Assembly (NCBI RefSeq): GCF_001758225.1
Contig: NZ_MAST01000003.1
Location: 62,001-126,000 of the forward strand
Length of the DNA: 64,000 bases
Direction of reading: 5' to 3'
From: Humibacillus sp. DSM 29435
GTDB lineage: Bacteria; Actinomycetota; Actinomycetes; Actinomycetales; Dermatophilaceae
Position 1 is the stretch's first letter. Each line of letters starts with the position of its first letter. Shown in pieces: positions 1-10,580 of the stretch. The notes beneath the pieces were generated by a model that was given only the letters and a program-made list of their open reading frames with translations, did not search any database and had not been told where the DNA came from. A program made the translations under genes and the position numbers.

Positions 1-533
1 TCGGTACCCAACCGCGACTGGTCGACGACGACCCGTTGGTGGGTGAGCGCTGGCACGAGCCGCAGAGCGCCTGTGGTCGCTGGTGCCGGCTCGGTCAGCG
101 CCTGCGCCAGCAGCCCCATGAGGGGCGCGTCGCCGCGCCGCCGCACCGACGCGCGCGAGGAGGGCACCGGCACGAGCAGCCACGGCCGGGCCCCCGGCGC
201 GGAGCCGGACGTCGGTCTGTCGCCTGACCCATCCGTCGCCCGGTGGATCGACTGAGCGAGCAGCGGCGCGAGCAGCCTGCTCAGGTCGCGCCTGCCGTCG
301 TCCTTCCAGGCGGTGACGACCGAGTCGAGGGGCGCCGCGTACGCACCCCACGCCCAGACCGGTAGCGTCCGCCACGTCGACACGCCGACCGGAACCTCGA
401 CCCGGGCAGGCCTGGCCAGCCGCCGCAGGGCCCGGTCGCACCGGGTGCACCACCGGGTGCCCGGGTGGCGGCAGGCGGCGCACTCGAGGGGCACGACGAG
501 GTCGAACAGGGCTCGGAGGTCGAAACGCGACAT
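1..533 (-). CDS. ComF family phosphoribosyltransferase-like protein (partial)
   Basis: The reading frame opens at ATG 533 and runs off the left edge of the window, giving 177 codons. The N-terminus has two CxxC pairs (CAAC and CTRC, about residues 18-32), the zinc-finger-like start seen in ComF/GntX proteins. It is followed by the family core VTAWKDDGRRDLSRLL and by PVPSSRASVRRRGDAPL, which lies before the phosphoribosyltransferase domain. The PRPP-binding loop would be beyond the edge, so catalysis cannot be judged. In naturally competent bacteria ComF acts in DNA uptake; in actinobacteria the role is unclear. It lies 30 bases downstream of the lpqB end in the same orientation, the usual place next to mtrAB-lpqB. 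Confidence 0.8.
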   Translation of the reverse strand, partial: MSRFDLRALFDLVVPLECAACRHPGTRWCTRCDRALRRLARPARVEVPVGVSTWRTLPVWAWGAYAAPLDSVVTAWKDDGRRDLSRLLAPLLAQSIHRATDGSGDRPTSGSAPGARPWLLVPVPSSRASVRRRGDAPLMGLLAQALTEPAPATTGALRLVPALTHQRVVVDQSRLGT

Positions 534-630
534 GAGCACCATCCCACCCGCTCGGCGCTCCTCCGAGGGCCGACCGGAGCACTGTGGTGCACGGACCGCC
601 GACGCGGGCAGGGGTGTGGACGAGCGGTCG

Positions 631-2502
631 TCAGCGACCGGGAACGAGCAGGTTGGTGCCCGACGCGACCCGACGCCACGAGGCACCGGCCCGCGCGAGT
701 ACCTCCCCACCGCTGGTCACGACGATCAGACCCCGGGGCCCGCCGACGGAGGTGATGACCCGCCCGTCTGCGACCGGCGCGAGACGGTTGGTGGCAGGGT
801 CGGGTGAACCACGACGGCGCACCCCCTCAAGCCCGGCTCCGACCGAACCCAGCCACGGACGGACCGGACCCGTCGGGTCGACCCGACCCAGCACCGCGTA
901 GTCGGTGGCATCGAGCCAGACCGCGTCACGCACCAGGGTGAGGGGCTGGCCTTCCCGAAGCGGTGCGTCCAGCTTGGTCGGTTGGCCGTTGGACGAGCGG
1001 GTGATCCCGCTGACCCCGAGCTGAGCCTTGCTCCCGTCGGGCAGCGCTGTCGCGACGAGCAGACGGGCCCCGTCCGGAGAGACGTTGAGGCTGACGACCC
1101 GCCGGCCCGCCAGCCACGCCGCCGGCACCGGCACCGGCTTCGGGGGCACCTCGCCGACGGCCGGAGGGAAGACGAAGATCTGCGGCGCGCCCAGCAGATC
1201 GAGCGCTCCGACCCAGAGGTAGCCCGACGGGTCGTAGGCCGGCCGGGTCAGCTCCGTACCGAAGGGTGCGACCTTCAGCGTCTTCGACTTCGCCTGCCAG
1301 AGCGAGAGGTCCTTGAGATCCCCGCCCACCGCCGCGATCTGTTTGCCGTCGGTCGACAGGGCCAGGGTCGTCCATCCCTTCGGGATGGAGGCGACGTCGA
1401 CGTCGAGGCGCTTGGTGTCGGGGCCGCGGGCACCGACGGTGCTGTCGGGAACATAGCGGGGGTCGATCCGTCGGATCTGGTCACCGGTGCGCAACAGTGC
1501 GGTGTCGAACGACAGCGTGGGCAGCTGGCTGAAGCCCAGCTGGTCGGCGGAGCTGGCCGTCAACCTGCCGTCAGGCGGCTCGAGGCCCGCGCCTTCGGCG
1601 GTCAGCGACACCTGAGTCACGCTCGCGACCTGCGACAAGGTGGCGGTCAGCTGTGCCCACATGGCGGTGCGGGCGTCGGGGTTGGCCTCGAGGGCGGCAG
1701 CGCTGAGGTCGACTACCGCTCGGCCTCCGTCGTCGACCGGCACCGCGTTGACGGCGAGCTTGGCCTTGGGCGGCACCCCGGTGAACACCGCACCCTGGAG
1801 GTAGGGCGGGACCGGCTCGAGCTGGGCTCGAGCCAGGGAGGTGGTGAGGCGTGGCCCCGCGGGGAACCAGCGGGGGTCGGGCACGAGGACCCGCCCCGTC
1901 AGCGTGACGTAGTAGACGTTCTGGTTGACGTAGAGCCGGTCGAAGGAGCTCGTGTCGAGCCAGAGCCCGAACCCCGTCGCCGGCAGCTGGATGCGCCACT
2001 CGCCACCCACCTTGCTCAGCCCGAAGTCGGCCTTGACGGTGGTACCGGGCGCCAGCTCCTCGTAGCGCCCTTCTGGCGTCACGCGCGCGATCGCCTGCAC
2101 CGAGACCTGCACGCGGTCGGCGCTCATCTTGCGCACCGTCAGGCCGTCGGCGAGGGAGTCGTAGACCACGATGTCGGCGGTCGACCACCGCCAGAGGTCG
2201 ACCGACTGCGGCGTGAGGAACTCCTTGCCGGTCTGCCTGGTCTCATCGGTGTCGGCGCCCGCACGCACGAAGCCACCCGCGATGCTCTCCTGCGTTGCGC
2301 CGGGGTTGGGCCCCTGCACGGAGACGCGCACGGGGTCCTGGACCGACTCGCCGAGCCGTCGACCATCGACCACCGGGCCGGATGCCGGCAGCCCGCCGCA
2401 TCCGGCCAGAGCCGCGGTGAGCAGCGCGGCCAGCGCCACGACGAGGGTTCGGGAGCGCCGGCCGGTCGGCCGCGCCGCCTGGCGAACCCGCAGGCGTCTC
2501 AC
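631..2502 (-). CDS. lpqB: Lipoprotein LpqB with GerMN domain and beta-propeller
   Basis: A 623-residue lipoprotein that works with the MtrAB two-component system in cell-wall homeostasis. The N-terminus has a basic stretch, a hydrophobic helix (LVVALAALLTAALAGC) and a lipobox Cys. A GerMN-like region follows, then a C-terminal part with WD/propeller-like repeats (GWTTLALSTDGKQIAAVGGD, VVSLNVSPDGARLLVA). I chose GTG 2502 because it overlaps the mtrB stop as GTGA, and the signal peptide starts about 20 residues later. An upstream ATG at 2616 would add 38 residues antisense-like in composition inside mtrB. The order mtrA-mtrB-lpqB is conserved across actinobacteria. In mycobacteria LpqB interacts with the MtrB sensor domain. 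Confidence 0.95.
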   Translation of the reverse strand: MRRLRVRQAARPTGRRSRTLVVALAALLTAALAGCGGLPASGPVVDGRRLGESVQDPVRVSVQGPNPGATQESIAGGFVRAGADTDETRQTGKEFLTPQSVDLWRWSTADIVVYDSLADGLTVRKMSADRVQVSVQAIARVTPEGRYEELAPGTTVKADFGLSKVGGEWRIQLPATGFGLWLDTSSFDRLYVNQNVYYVTLTGRVLVPDPRWFPAGPRLTTSLARAQLEPVPPYLQGAVFTGVPPKAKLAVNAVPVDDGGRAVVDLSAAALEANPDARTAMWAQLTATLSQVASVTQVSLTAEGAGLEPPDGRLTASSADQLGFSQLPTLSFDTALLRTGDQIRRIDPRYVPDSTVGARGPDTKRLDVDVASIPKGWTTLALSTDGKQIAAVGGDLKDLSLWQAKSKTLKVAPFGTELTRPAYDPSGYLWVGALDLLGAPQIFVFPPAVGEVPPKPVPVPAAWLAGRRVVSLNVSPDGARLLVATALPDGSKAQLGVSGITRSSNGQPTKLDAPLREGQPLTLVRDAVWLDATDYAVLGRVDPTGPVRPWLGSVGAGLEGVRRRGSPDPATNRLAPVADGRVITSVGGPRGLIVVTSGGEVLARAGASWRRVASGTNLLVPGR

Positions 2503-4310
2503 GGCAATGCCCCGTCGGAGCCGCCGGGCCGCGTCGGAGCCGTCGAGGCGACCGGGTCGCTGCTGCCGACGGATGCCGACCCACCCGTCGCGCCGCTGCT
2601 CGAGACACCGTTCCACCCGCCCGCCGCACCCGTCGAGCCCGCTGAGCCTGCCGATCCTGCCAGAGCGGCGACCGCCGCCCGGGAGGTCAGCGGGCTGAGC
2701 GGCAGCGGCGAGGTCGTGATCGTGGCGTCGGCCTGCCGGGGCAGGGTCAACCGGAAGCAGGAACCCTGGCCGAGCGAGCCCCAGGCCTCGAGACGCCCGG
2801 CATGCAGGCGGGCGTCCTCCAGGGCGATGGCGAGGCCGAGCCCGGTGCCACCCGTGGTGCGCGCCCGCGCCGGGTCGGCTCGCCAGAAGCGCGTGAAGAC
2901 CAGGGCGGCCTCACCCGGGCGCAGCCCCACCCCGTGGTCACGAACGGTGACGGCCACGGCCGAGTCGTTGGCGCCCAGAGTGATCTCGACCGGCCGACCC
3001 TCACCGTGCTCGATGGCGTTCGAGAGCAGGTTGCGCAGCACGCGCTCGATGCGCCGCGAGTCCATGTCGGCGATGACCGGGTCGGGCGCGTCGGACACCA
3101 GCAGGCGGGTGCCCTTGCGAGCGGCCAGCGTGCGGTGCGCGTCGACGGCCCGCTCGACGCAGGCCCGCAGGTCGGTGGCCTCGATCTCGAGCACGGCGGC
3201 GCCGGCGTCGAAGCGCGAGATCTCGAGCAGGTCGGTCAGCAGCGACTCGAACCGGTCGAGCTCGTGGTACATCAGCTCGGACGAACGCGCCACCGTGGGC
3301 TCGAAGTCGCGCCTCGAGTCGTAGATGAGGTCGGCCGCCATGCGGATGGTCGTCAGCGGCGTGCGCAGCTCGTGCGAGACGTCGGAGACGAAGCGCTGCT
3401 GCACCCTTGAGAGGTTCTCGAGCTGGGCGATCTGCTGCTGGATCGAGGCGGCCATCGCGTTGAAGGAGTTGCCGAGCCGGGCCAGGTCGTCCTCGCCCTT
3501 GGCGCGCATGCGCTCGTTGAGGTTTCCGTCGGCGAACCGCTCGGCGACGAGGGCCGCCCGCCGCACCGGGTCGGCCACCAACCGGGTCACCACGAACGCG
3601 ATGGCCCCCACCAGCAGGATGAGCGCGATACCGCCGAAGAGAAAGGTCTGGCCGATGGAGTTGATGATCTCGCGTTCGCGATACATCGGGTAGATGAAGT
3701 AGAGCCCGTAGTCACCAGCCACCGGCAGGGTGATCTTCTGCCCGACGACCACCGCCGAGATCTCGCTCGCCCCCTCGCCGATGGTGGTGACCTGCAGGTG
3801 CTGGCGGTCAGGTTCACGCGCCACCGCGGAGCGCAGCTCCTCGGGCACGTAGCGCAGCCCGACGCTGCCGCTCTCGATCGGCCCGATGACGAGCGGCAAG
3901 GAGTTCGTCTCGAGGCGCGACAGCACGACGTAGCGAATCTCGTTGCCGGTGTCGCGCCGGTAGTTGTTGACCAGGTCGGTGCCACCCTGGGTCAGCAGGG
4001 CCTGGGTCGCGACCTTGTCGTTGAAGTCGAAGTACTTCTGGGCGGCGTTGGCGTCGCGCAGGCTGTCGTCGGCCGCGATCCGCTGGCGGCCGTCGACCAG
4101 GCCCTGCGCGATCGAGCCGTACAGGTAGGTGCCCACCGCCGAGAGCACGAGCACTCCGAGCAGCATCGTGACGATCACCACCCGGAACCCCAGCGACGCC
4201 CGCCACTGGTGCACGAAGCGTCGCAACCCGTTGCGCGCGGTCGCAACCAGCGCTGACCCTACGCGCGAGGCGAGCTCGCGCACGGTGGCTGAGGTACCCG
4301 CGCCACTCAT
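2499..4310 (-). CDS. mtrB: Sensor histidine kinase MtrB
   Basis: A 603-residue membrane histidine kinase that phosphorylates MtrA and controls cell-wall and division functions. A first transmembrane helix lies near residues 42-64 (VVIVTMLLGVLVLSAVGTYLYG) and a second near 205-230 (LFGGIALILLVGAIAFVVTRLV), with an extracellular sensor region between. Then come a HAMP domain (ADPVRRAALVAERFADGNL), a HisKA box with the phospho-acceptor His (VSDVSHELRTPLTTIR), and an ATPase domain with N box (RNLLSNAIEHGEG), G1 (DHGVGLRPGE) and G2 (GTGLGLAIA). The C-terminal ~70 residues are low-complexity Ser/Ala/Gly. It starts one base after the mtrA stop and overlaps lpqB by four bases. Confidence 0.97.
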   Translation of the reverse strand: MSGAGTSATVRELASRVGSALVATARNGLRRFVHQWRASLGFRVVIVTMLLGVLVLSAVGTYLYGSIAQGLVDGRQRIAADDSLRDANAAQKYFDFNDKVATQALLTQGGTDLVNNYRRDTGNEIRYVVLSRLETNSLPLVIGPIESGSVGLRYVPEELRSAVAREPDRQHLQVTTIGEGASEISAVVVGQKITLPVAGDYGLYFIYPMYREREIINSIGQTFLFGGIALILLVGAIAFVVTRLVADPVRRAALVAERFADGNLNERMRAKGEDDLARLGNSFNAMAASIQQQIAQLENLSRVQQRFVSDVSHELRTPLTTIRMAADLIYDSRRDFEPTVARSSELMYHELDRFESLLTDLLEISRFDAGAAVLEIEATDLRACVERAVDAHRTLAARKGTRLLVSDAPDPVIADMDSRRIERVLRNLLSNAIEHGEGRPVEITLGANDSAVAVTVRDHGVGLRPGEAALVFTRFWRADPARARTTGGTGLGLAIALEDARLHAGRLEAWGSLGQGSCFRLTLPRQADATITTSPLPLSPLTSRAAVAALAGSAGSAGSTGAAGGWNGVSSSGATGGSASVGSSDPVASTAPTRPGGSDGALP

Positions 4311-4311
4311 C

Positions 4312-4989
4312 TCAGGACGGGCCGGCCTTGTAACCGACGCCGCGCACCGTCACGACGATGTCGGGGTGCTCTGGGTCGTGCTCGATCTTGCTGCGCAACC
4401 GCTGCACGTGCACGTTGACCAGCCGCGTGTCACCGGCGTGCCGGTAGCCCCAGACCTGCTCGAGCAGCACCTCTCGGCTGAAGACCTGCCACGGCTTGCG
4501 AGCAAGCGCCACGAGCAGGTCGAACTCGAGCGGCGTCAGAGACAGGGTGACGTTGCCGCGTCGCACGGAGTGCCCGGCCACGTCGATGTCGAGGTCACCG
4601 ATGGTGAGCTTCTCGGGCGCCGGCTCGTCGCCTCGACGTAGCCGCGCCCGAACCCGAGCGATGAGCTCTTGCGGCTTGAAGGGCTTGACCACGTAGTCGT
4701 CGGCCCCCGACTCGAGGCCGACCACCACATCCACCGTGTCGGTGCGAGCCGTCAGCATGACGATCGGCACGCCGCTCTCGGCTCGGATACGGCGGCATAC
4801 CTCCATGCCGTCGAGGCCCGGGAGCATGACGTCGAGCAGCACGAGATCGGGGCGGCTCTCGCGGAAGGCTGCGACCGCTTCCGACCCGTCGGCCACGTGG
4901 GTGACCTCCAGGCCCTCGTTGCGCAGCACGATGCCCAGCATCTCAGCCAGAGCGAGATCGTCATCGACGACCAGAACCCGACCCTTCAC
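4312..4989 (-). CDS. mtrA: Response regulator MtrA
   Basis: A 225-residue OmpR/PhoB-type response regulator. The receiver domain has the acidic pair D9-D10, phospho-acceptor D53 in LVLLDVMLPG, and the conserved Thr/Lys region (MLTART, VVKPFKPQEL). The C-terminal winged helix ends in LVNVHVQRLRSKIE and TVRGVGYKAGP. I chose GTG 4989: it has a GGAGGG ribosome site 8-9 bases upstream and gives the usual MtrA length, whereas the upstream ATG (5025) adds 12 residues with no family support. It is the first gene of the mtrA-mtrB-lpqB operon. MtrA is generally essential and regulates replication and cell-wall genes in actinobacteria. Confidence 0.96.
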   Translation of the reverse strand: MKGRVLVVDDDLALAEMLGIVLRNEGLEVTHVADGSEAVAAFRESRPDLVLLDVMLPGLDGMEVCRRIRAESGVPIVMLTARTDTVDVVVGLESGADDYVVKPFKPQELIARVRARLRRGDEPAPEKLTIGDLDIDVAGHSVRRGNVTLSLTPLEFDLLVALARKPWQVFSREVLLEQVWGYRHAGDTRLVNVHVQRLRSKIEHDPEHPDIVVTVRGVGYKAGPS

Positions 4990-5118
4990 CGAACGCTCCC
5001 TCCGCGAGGCACGCTCCTGCGCCACGCTCTGTCTTCCCGATCATCACACACGACGGCGGCCCACCCGAGCGACTCGGGAGGATTCACGATGCCTGCGGTG
5101 CGGAAGTGACGCGAGGGC

Positions 5119-5670
5119 TCATGGTGTCGTGACGTACCACTTCGAGCCGATCTTGACGGCCGCGAGGCTCTTGATCACCTGAGCGGCCAGCTCGGGCTTG
5201 GTGGTGGCCTTGTCGAAGGTGGCCTTGTCGCCGGTGATGGTGGCGCCCTTGATGGTCAACCCGTCGAAGAGCGAGCCGGCCGACTTCAGCGAGCCGGCGA
5301 GCGTGCCCAGGCTCTTGGTGCACTGCTCCTGCCCGCCCGAGACGTCGGAGACGAGCTTGCCACCGACCGCGGTCAGCGTGCAGATATCGGCGGTCTTGCC
5401 GTCGACCAGCGCGTTCAGCCAAGCGGTCATGACCCCCTCGGGGGTGCTCTGGTCGATGCTCCCTGCAGCGGCCGGTTCCTGCGATGTGGTCTCTGGCGCG
5501 CTGCTCGTCGGCGCGTCGGACGACTCGGTCACCCCGCTGGCCGAGGGCGCGGCGGGGGAGGCGCTGCTCGGGGGGGCGCTGGTGTTCGAGGCCGGCTCGG
5601 TGCTGCTCGAGCAGGCGGTGAGCGAGGCGGCGAGGCCGAGGGCGAGGGCGCCGGTCATGAGCTTGTTCAT
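5119..5670 (-). CDS. Secreted lipoprotein, NTF2/DUF4878-like, paralogue 1
   Basis: A 183-residue lipoprotein precursor. The signal peptide MNKLMTGALALGLAASLTAC ends in a lipobox Cys. About 60 residues of Ser/Pro/Thr-rich linker follow, then a ~105-residue domain starting STPEGVMTAWLNALVDGK and ending VKIGSKWYVTTP. This arrangement (start 'TPEGAMxAW', two Cys about 24 residues apart, final 'GSKWYV') resembles NTF2-like DUF4878 lipoproteins; the assignment is by eye. The next gene upstream (5807-6397) has the same architecture and clearly related sequence, so the pair is a tandem duplication. The function is unknown. Confidence 0.8.
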   Translation of the reverse strand: MNKLMTGALALGLAASLTACSSSTEPASNTSAPPSSASPAAPSASGVTESSDAPTSSAPETTSQEPAAAGSIDQSTPEGVMTAWLNALVDGKTADICTLTAVGGKLVSDVSGGQEQCTKSLGTLAGSLKSAGSLFDGLTIKGATITGDKATFDKATTKPELAAQVIKSLAAVKIGSKWYVTTP

Positions 5671-5806
5671 CGAGATTCCCTGTCAGTTGTCGTGCGGTGC
5701 GTGGTGCATTTCGTCGTGCAGTGGGTCACGTGCCTGCGACGGTGGGGGGCGGCGAAAGGATCCACCGGTTGTGTTGTTTCGGGCGAACAGCGGGCACCGG
5801 GCCGGA

Positions 5807-6397
5807 TCACGGCGTGACGTACCACTTGGAGCCGACCTTGACGGCCTTGAGCCCGCTGATCACCTTGGCGGCCAGCACCGGTTGCGTGCTCGCCTTCTCG
5901 AAGGTGGCTTGGTTGCCCTTCACGCTGGCGCCCGTGATGCGCAGGCCGGCGAAGGCGCCGCCGACCTTCTTCAGCTCGGTGACGGTGGGCGCGATCATCT
6001 TTGAACAGGTCGCTCCGGCACCCTCGATCTCGGTGATGGGCTTACCGCCACTGGCCATCAGGCCGCAGACCGCTGTGCTGTCACCCGACACCATCGAACC
6101 GAGCCAGGCGGCCATCGCCCCTTCGGGAGTGCTCTGGTCGATCGTCACCGGTGGCGCCGTGCTCGTACTGCTCTTTGTGCTCGACCCGCTCGAGGTGGAG
6201 GCCGTCGACGACGGGCCCGAGCTCGTGGCTCCCTCGGGGCCCGGGGTGGCGGGGGTGCTGGAGGTGCCGGCTGGGCTCGAGCTGGGCAGGCTGGCGGCCG
6301 CCGTGGTGGACGGGCTGACGGGGTCGCTCGCGCCACCACACGCGGCCAGGGCTGCGCAGAGCGCGAGCGCCGACGCGCCGGTCACGAGCTTGTTCAT
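5807..6397 (-). CDS. Secreted lipoprotein, NTF2/DUF4878-like, paralogue 2
   Basis: A 196-residue lipoprotein precursor paralogous to the gene at 5119-5670. It shares MNKLVTGASALALCAALAAC (lipobox), a Ser/Thr/Pro linker, STPEGAMAAWLGSMVSGD, a two-Cys core (AVCGLMASG and GATCSKM) and the ending VKVGSKWYVTP. The start at 6397 is preferred over the upstream ATG (6511) because the signal peptide begins exactly there, and the extra 38 residues would cross the ahcY terminator hairpin. The 136-base gap to paralogue 1 suggests the two may be separately transcribed. The function is unknown. Confidence 0.8.
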   Translation of the reverse strand: MNKLVTGASALALCAALAACGGASDPVSPSTTAAASLPSSSPAGTSSTPATPGPEGATSSGPSSTASTSSGSSTKSSTSTAPPVTIDQSTPEGAMAAWLGSMVSGDSTAVCGLMASGGKPITEIEGAGATCSKMIAPTVTELKKVGGAFAGLRITGASVKGNQATFEKASTQPVLAAKVISGLKAVKVGSKWYVTP

Positions 6398-6430
6398 GGG
6401 GTCCTGTCCTGGTCGGGGCCGTGAAGAACA

Positions 6431-6466
6431 GCGTATGCCGCCCTCCCGGGGGAGAGCGGCATACGC
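6431..6466 (-). terminator. Hairpin downstream of ahcY
   Basis: Eleven-base perfect arms, GCGTATGCCGC and GCGGCATACGC, enclose a 14-base GC-rich loop. The hairpin lies 60 bases past the ahcY stop and before the lipoprotein start at 6397. No clear T-tract follows, which is common for actinobacterial terminators. Confidence 0.6.
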
Positions 6467-6524
6467 GACACGACAGCGGGCTCGAGGCCGCGCCTGCAGG
6501 GCAGGTGTCATACGGCCACTGGGC

Positions 6525-7961
<1,437 letters not shown>

Positions 7962-8149
7962 GGCGAATCTCTTCCGTTGATATCGGTTTGCTGACCCGGC
8001 GCGCCCTTCTGGGCTGTCATAGGTGGGTCGTCTCCCACGCCGGCGACCTCCAGTCTACCGATGCGGGCCCGATCTCTCGAACTGATGGCCTCGGTGCCTC
8101 CCCCTGCAGCCGGCCGTGAACGGCATCCAGCCGGATGCCGTTCTGCCGC

Positions 8150-9082
<933 letters not shown>

Positions 9083-9124
9083 GCGCACATCGTAGGGGGC
9101 GGACGGCCGACGAACCGACTCCCT

Positions 9125-10552
9125 CTAGTCGTCCAGCTCGAGCCCGAGCAGCGCGTTCTCGACCACCTCGGCCAGTGCCGGGTGGATCCAGTACTGCCCC
9201 CGGGCAACGTCGTCGGCCCGCGTGCCGAACGCCATGGCCTGGATGAGGGGCTGGATCAGGCTCGAGCTCGACGGCCCGAGCAGGTGGGCGCCGAGGAGCA
9301 GACCGGTCGCCGGGTCGGCGATGACCTTGCAGATGCCGGTGGTGTCCTCCATGGCCCAGCCGTACGCGACGTCGCCGAAGTTCTGCACCTTGGTGGTGAA
9401 CCGCAGACCCTGCTCGAGGCACTCCTGCTCGGTGAGGCCGACCGAGGCGACCTGAGGGTGGCTGAAGATCGCCGACGGCACGTGCTCGTGCGGAAAGGCG
9501 CGCAGGTCGTTCGGGTGCACGAGATTGTGGGCGACCACCCGAGCCTCGGCGTTGGCGACGTGCTTGAGCTGGAACGGTGAGCTGACATCGCCGAGGGCCC
9601 AGACCCCGTCGGCGCTGGTGCGGCCGTGCTCGTCGACGACCACGCGCCCGTCGTCATGCAGGTCGACGCCTCCGGCGGCGAGGCCGAGATCGCCGGTGTT
9701 GGGGTTGCGACCGGTGGCAACGAGTACTGCGTCGGCATCGACGGTCGTGCCGTCGTCGAGTCGGGCCACGACCCGAGTGGTGCCGGCCGGCCCCTCGACC
9801 GTCTCGAGGCCTTCGACCTGGGTGTCGGTACGCACATCCCATCGGCCTCGCGCCACCTCGGTGAAGCGTTCCGACAGGTCGTCGTCGAGGTGGCGCACCA
9901 GCCGGGAACCGCGAGCCACGACCGTCACCTCGGTGCCGAGTGACCCGAACACGTGGGCCATCTCGACCGCGATGTAGCCGCCGCCGATGATGAGCAGCCG
10001 CCGTGGCAGGTCGTCGATGCGCATGATGGTGTCGGAGGTGTGGAAGGGCACCCCCGACGTGCTCACGACCTTGGGCACCATCGGGTGCCCGCCCGCGGCG
10101 ACGACGACCTGGTCGGCGGTGATGCGAGCCACCCCTCCGTCGTTGAGAGAGATCTCAAGCTCGCGGTCGCCGGTGAAACGGGCCCAACCGAGGTAGGCGG
10201 TGGTGTTCGGCCCGTCGACGCGCCACTGCTTCCCACCCTCGGAGATCGGGTCGATGCGGCCGAAGATGCGGTCGCGGATGTCGGCCCAGCGCACTCCGTC
10301 GAGGGTGGCGTCGACCCCGAAGCGGGCCGCGTCGGTCACGTGGTCGGCCACGTCCGAGGCGTAGACGAACATCTTCGTGGGAATGCACCCCACGTTGAGG
10401 CAGGTGCCGCCGAAGGTGCCCGCTTCGATGACCGCCACCTTCTTGCCGTCGAAGTCTGGTGTCACCAACGAGTTGCCGGAGCCGGTACCGATGATGGCCA
10501 GGTCATAGTGCTGCACGTCGGGGGTCACGTCGGAAGTCGCGTCAGAGCTCAC
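9125..10552 (-). CDS. mtr: Mycothione reductase
   Basis: A 475-residue FAD/NADPH disulfide reductase that reduces oxidised mycothiol, the main low-molecular-weight thiol of actinobacteria. The FAD-binding GTGSGNS motif near residue 22 has the form typical of mycothione reductase. The redox-active disulfide is C51-x4-C56 in GGTCLNVGCIPTKM. A NADPH-binding GGGYIAVEMAHVFGSLG, a second FAD motif with ALGDVSSPFQLKH and the dimer-interface catalytic IHPALAEVVENAL are all present. Together with RsrA/SigR farther on, this indicates a mycothiol-based redox system. Confidence 0.93.
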   Translation of the reverse strand: MSSDATSDVTPDVQHYDLAIIGTGSGNSLVTPDFDGKKVAVIEAGTFGGTCLNVGCIPTKMFVYASDVADHVTDAARFGVDATLDGVRWADIRDRIFGRIDPISEGGKQWRVDGPNTTAYLGWARFTGDRELEISLNDGGVARITADQVVVAAGGHPMVPKVVSTSGVPFHTSDTIMRIDDLPRRLLIIGGGYIAVEMAHVFGSLGTEVTVVARGSRLVRHLDDDLSERFTEVARGRWDVRTDTQVEGLETVEGPAGTTRVVARLDDGTTVDADAVLVATGRNPNTGDLGLAAGGVDLHDDGRVVVDEHGRTSADGVWALGDVSSPFQLKHVANAEARVVAHNLVHPNDLRAFPHEHVPSAIFSHPQVASVGLTEQECLEQGLRFTTKVQNFGDVAYGWAMEDTTGICKVIADPATGLLLGAHLLGPSSSSLIQPLIQAMAFGTRADDVARGQYWIHPALAEVVENALLGLELDD

Positions 10553-10580
10553 CCCGGAAGCGTACGGGCGAGCACGGGGC

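Noticed and set aside
982-3324. Long plus-strand frame of 780 codons opposite lpqB-mtrB
   Set aside because: Antisense shadow of strongly supported genes; no family motifs.
7962-8149. Possible SAH riboswitch upstream of ahcY
   Set aside because: Only a short GTGGG/CCCAC hairpin is visible; the conserved SAH-riboswitch core could not be matched by eye.
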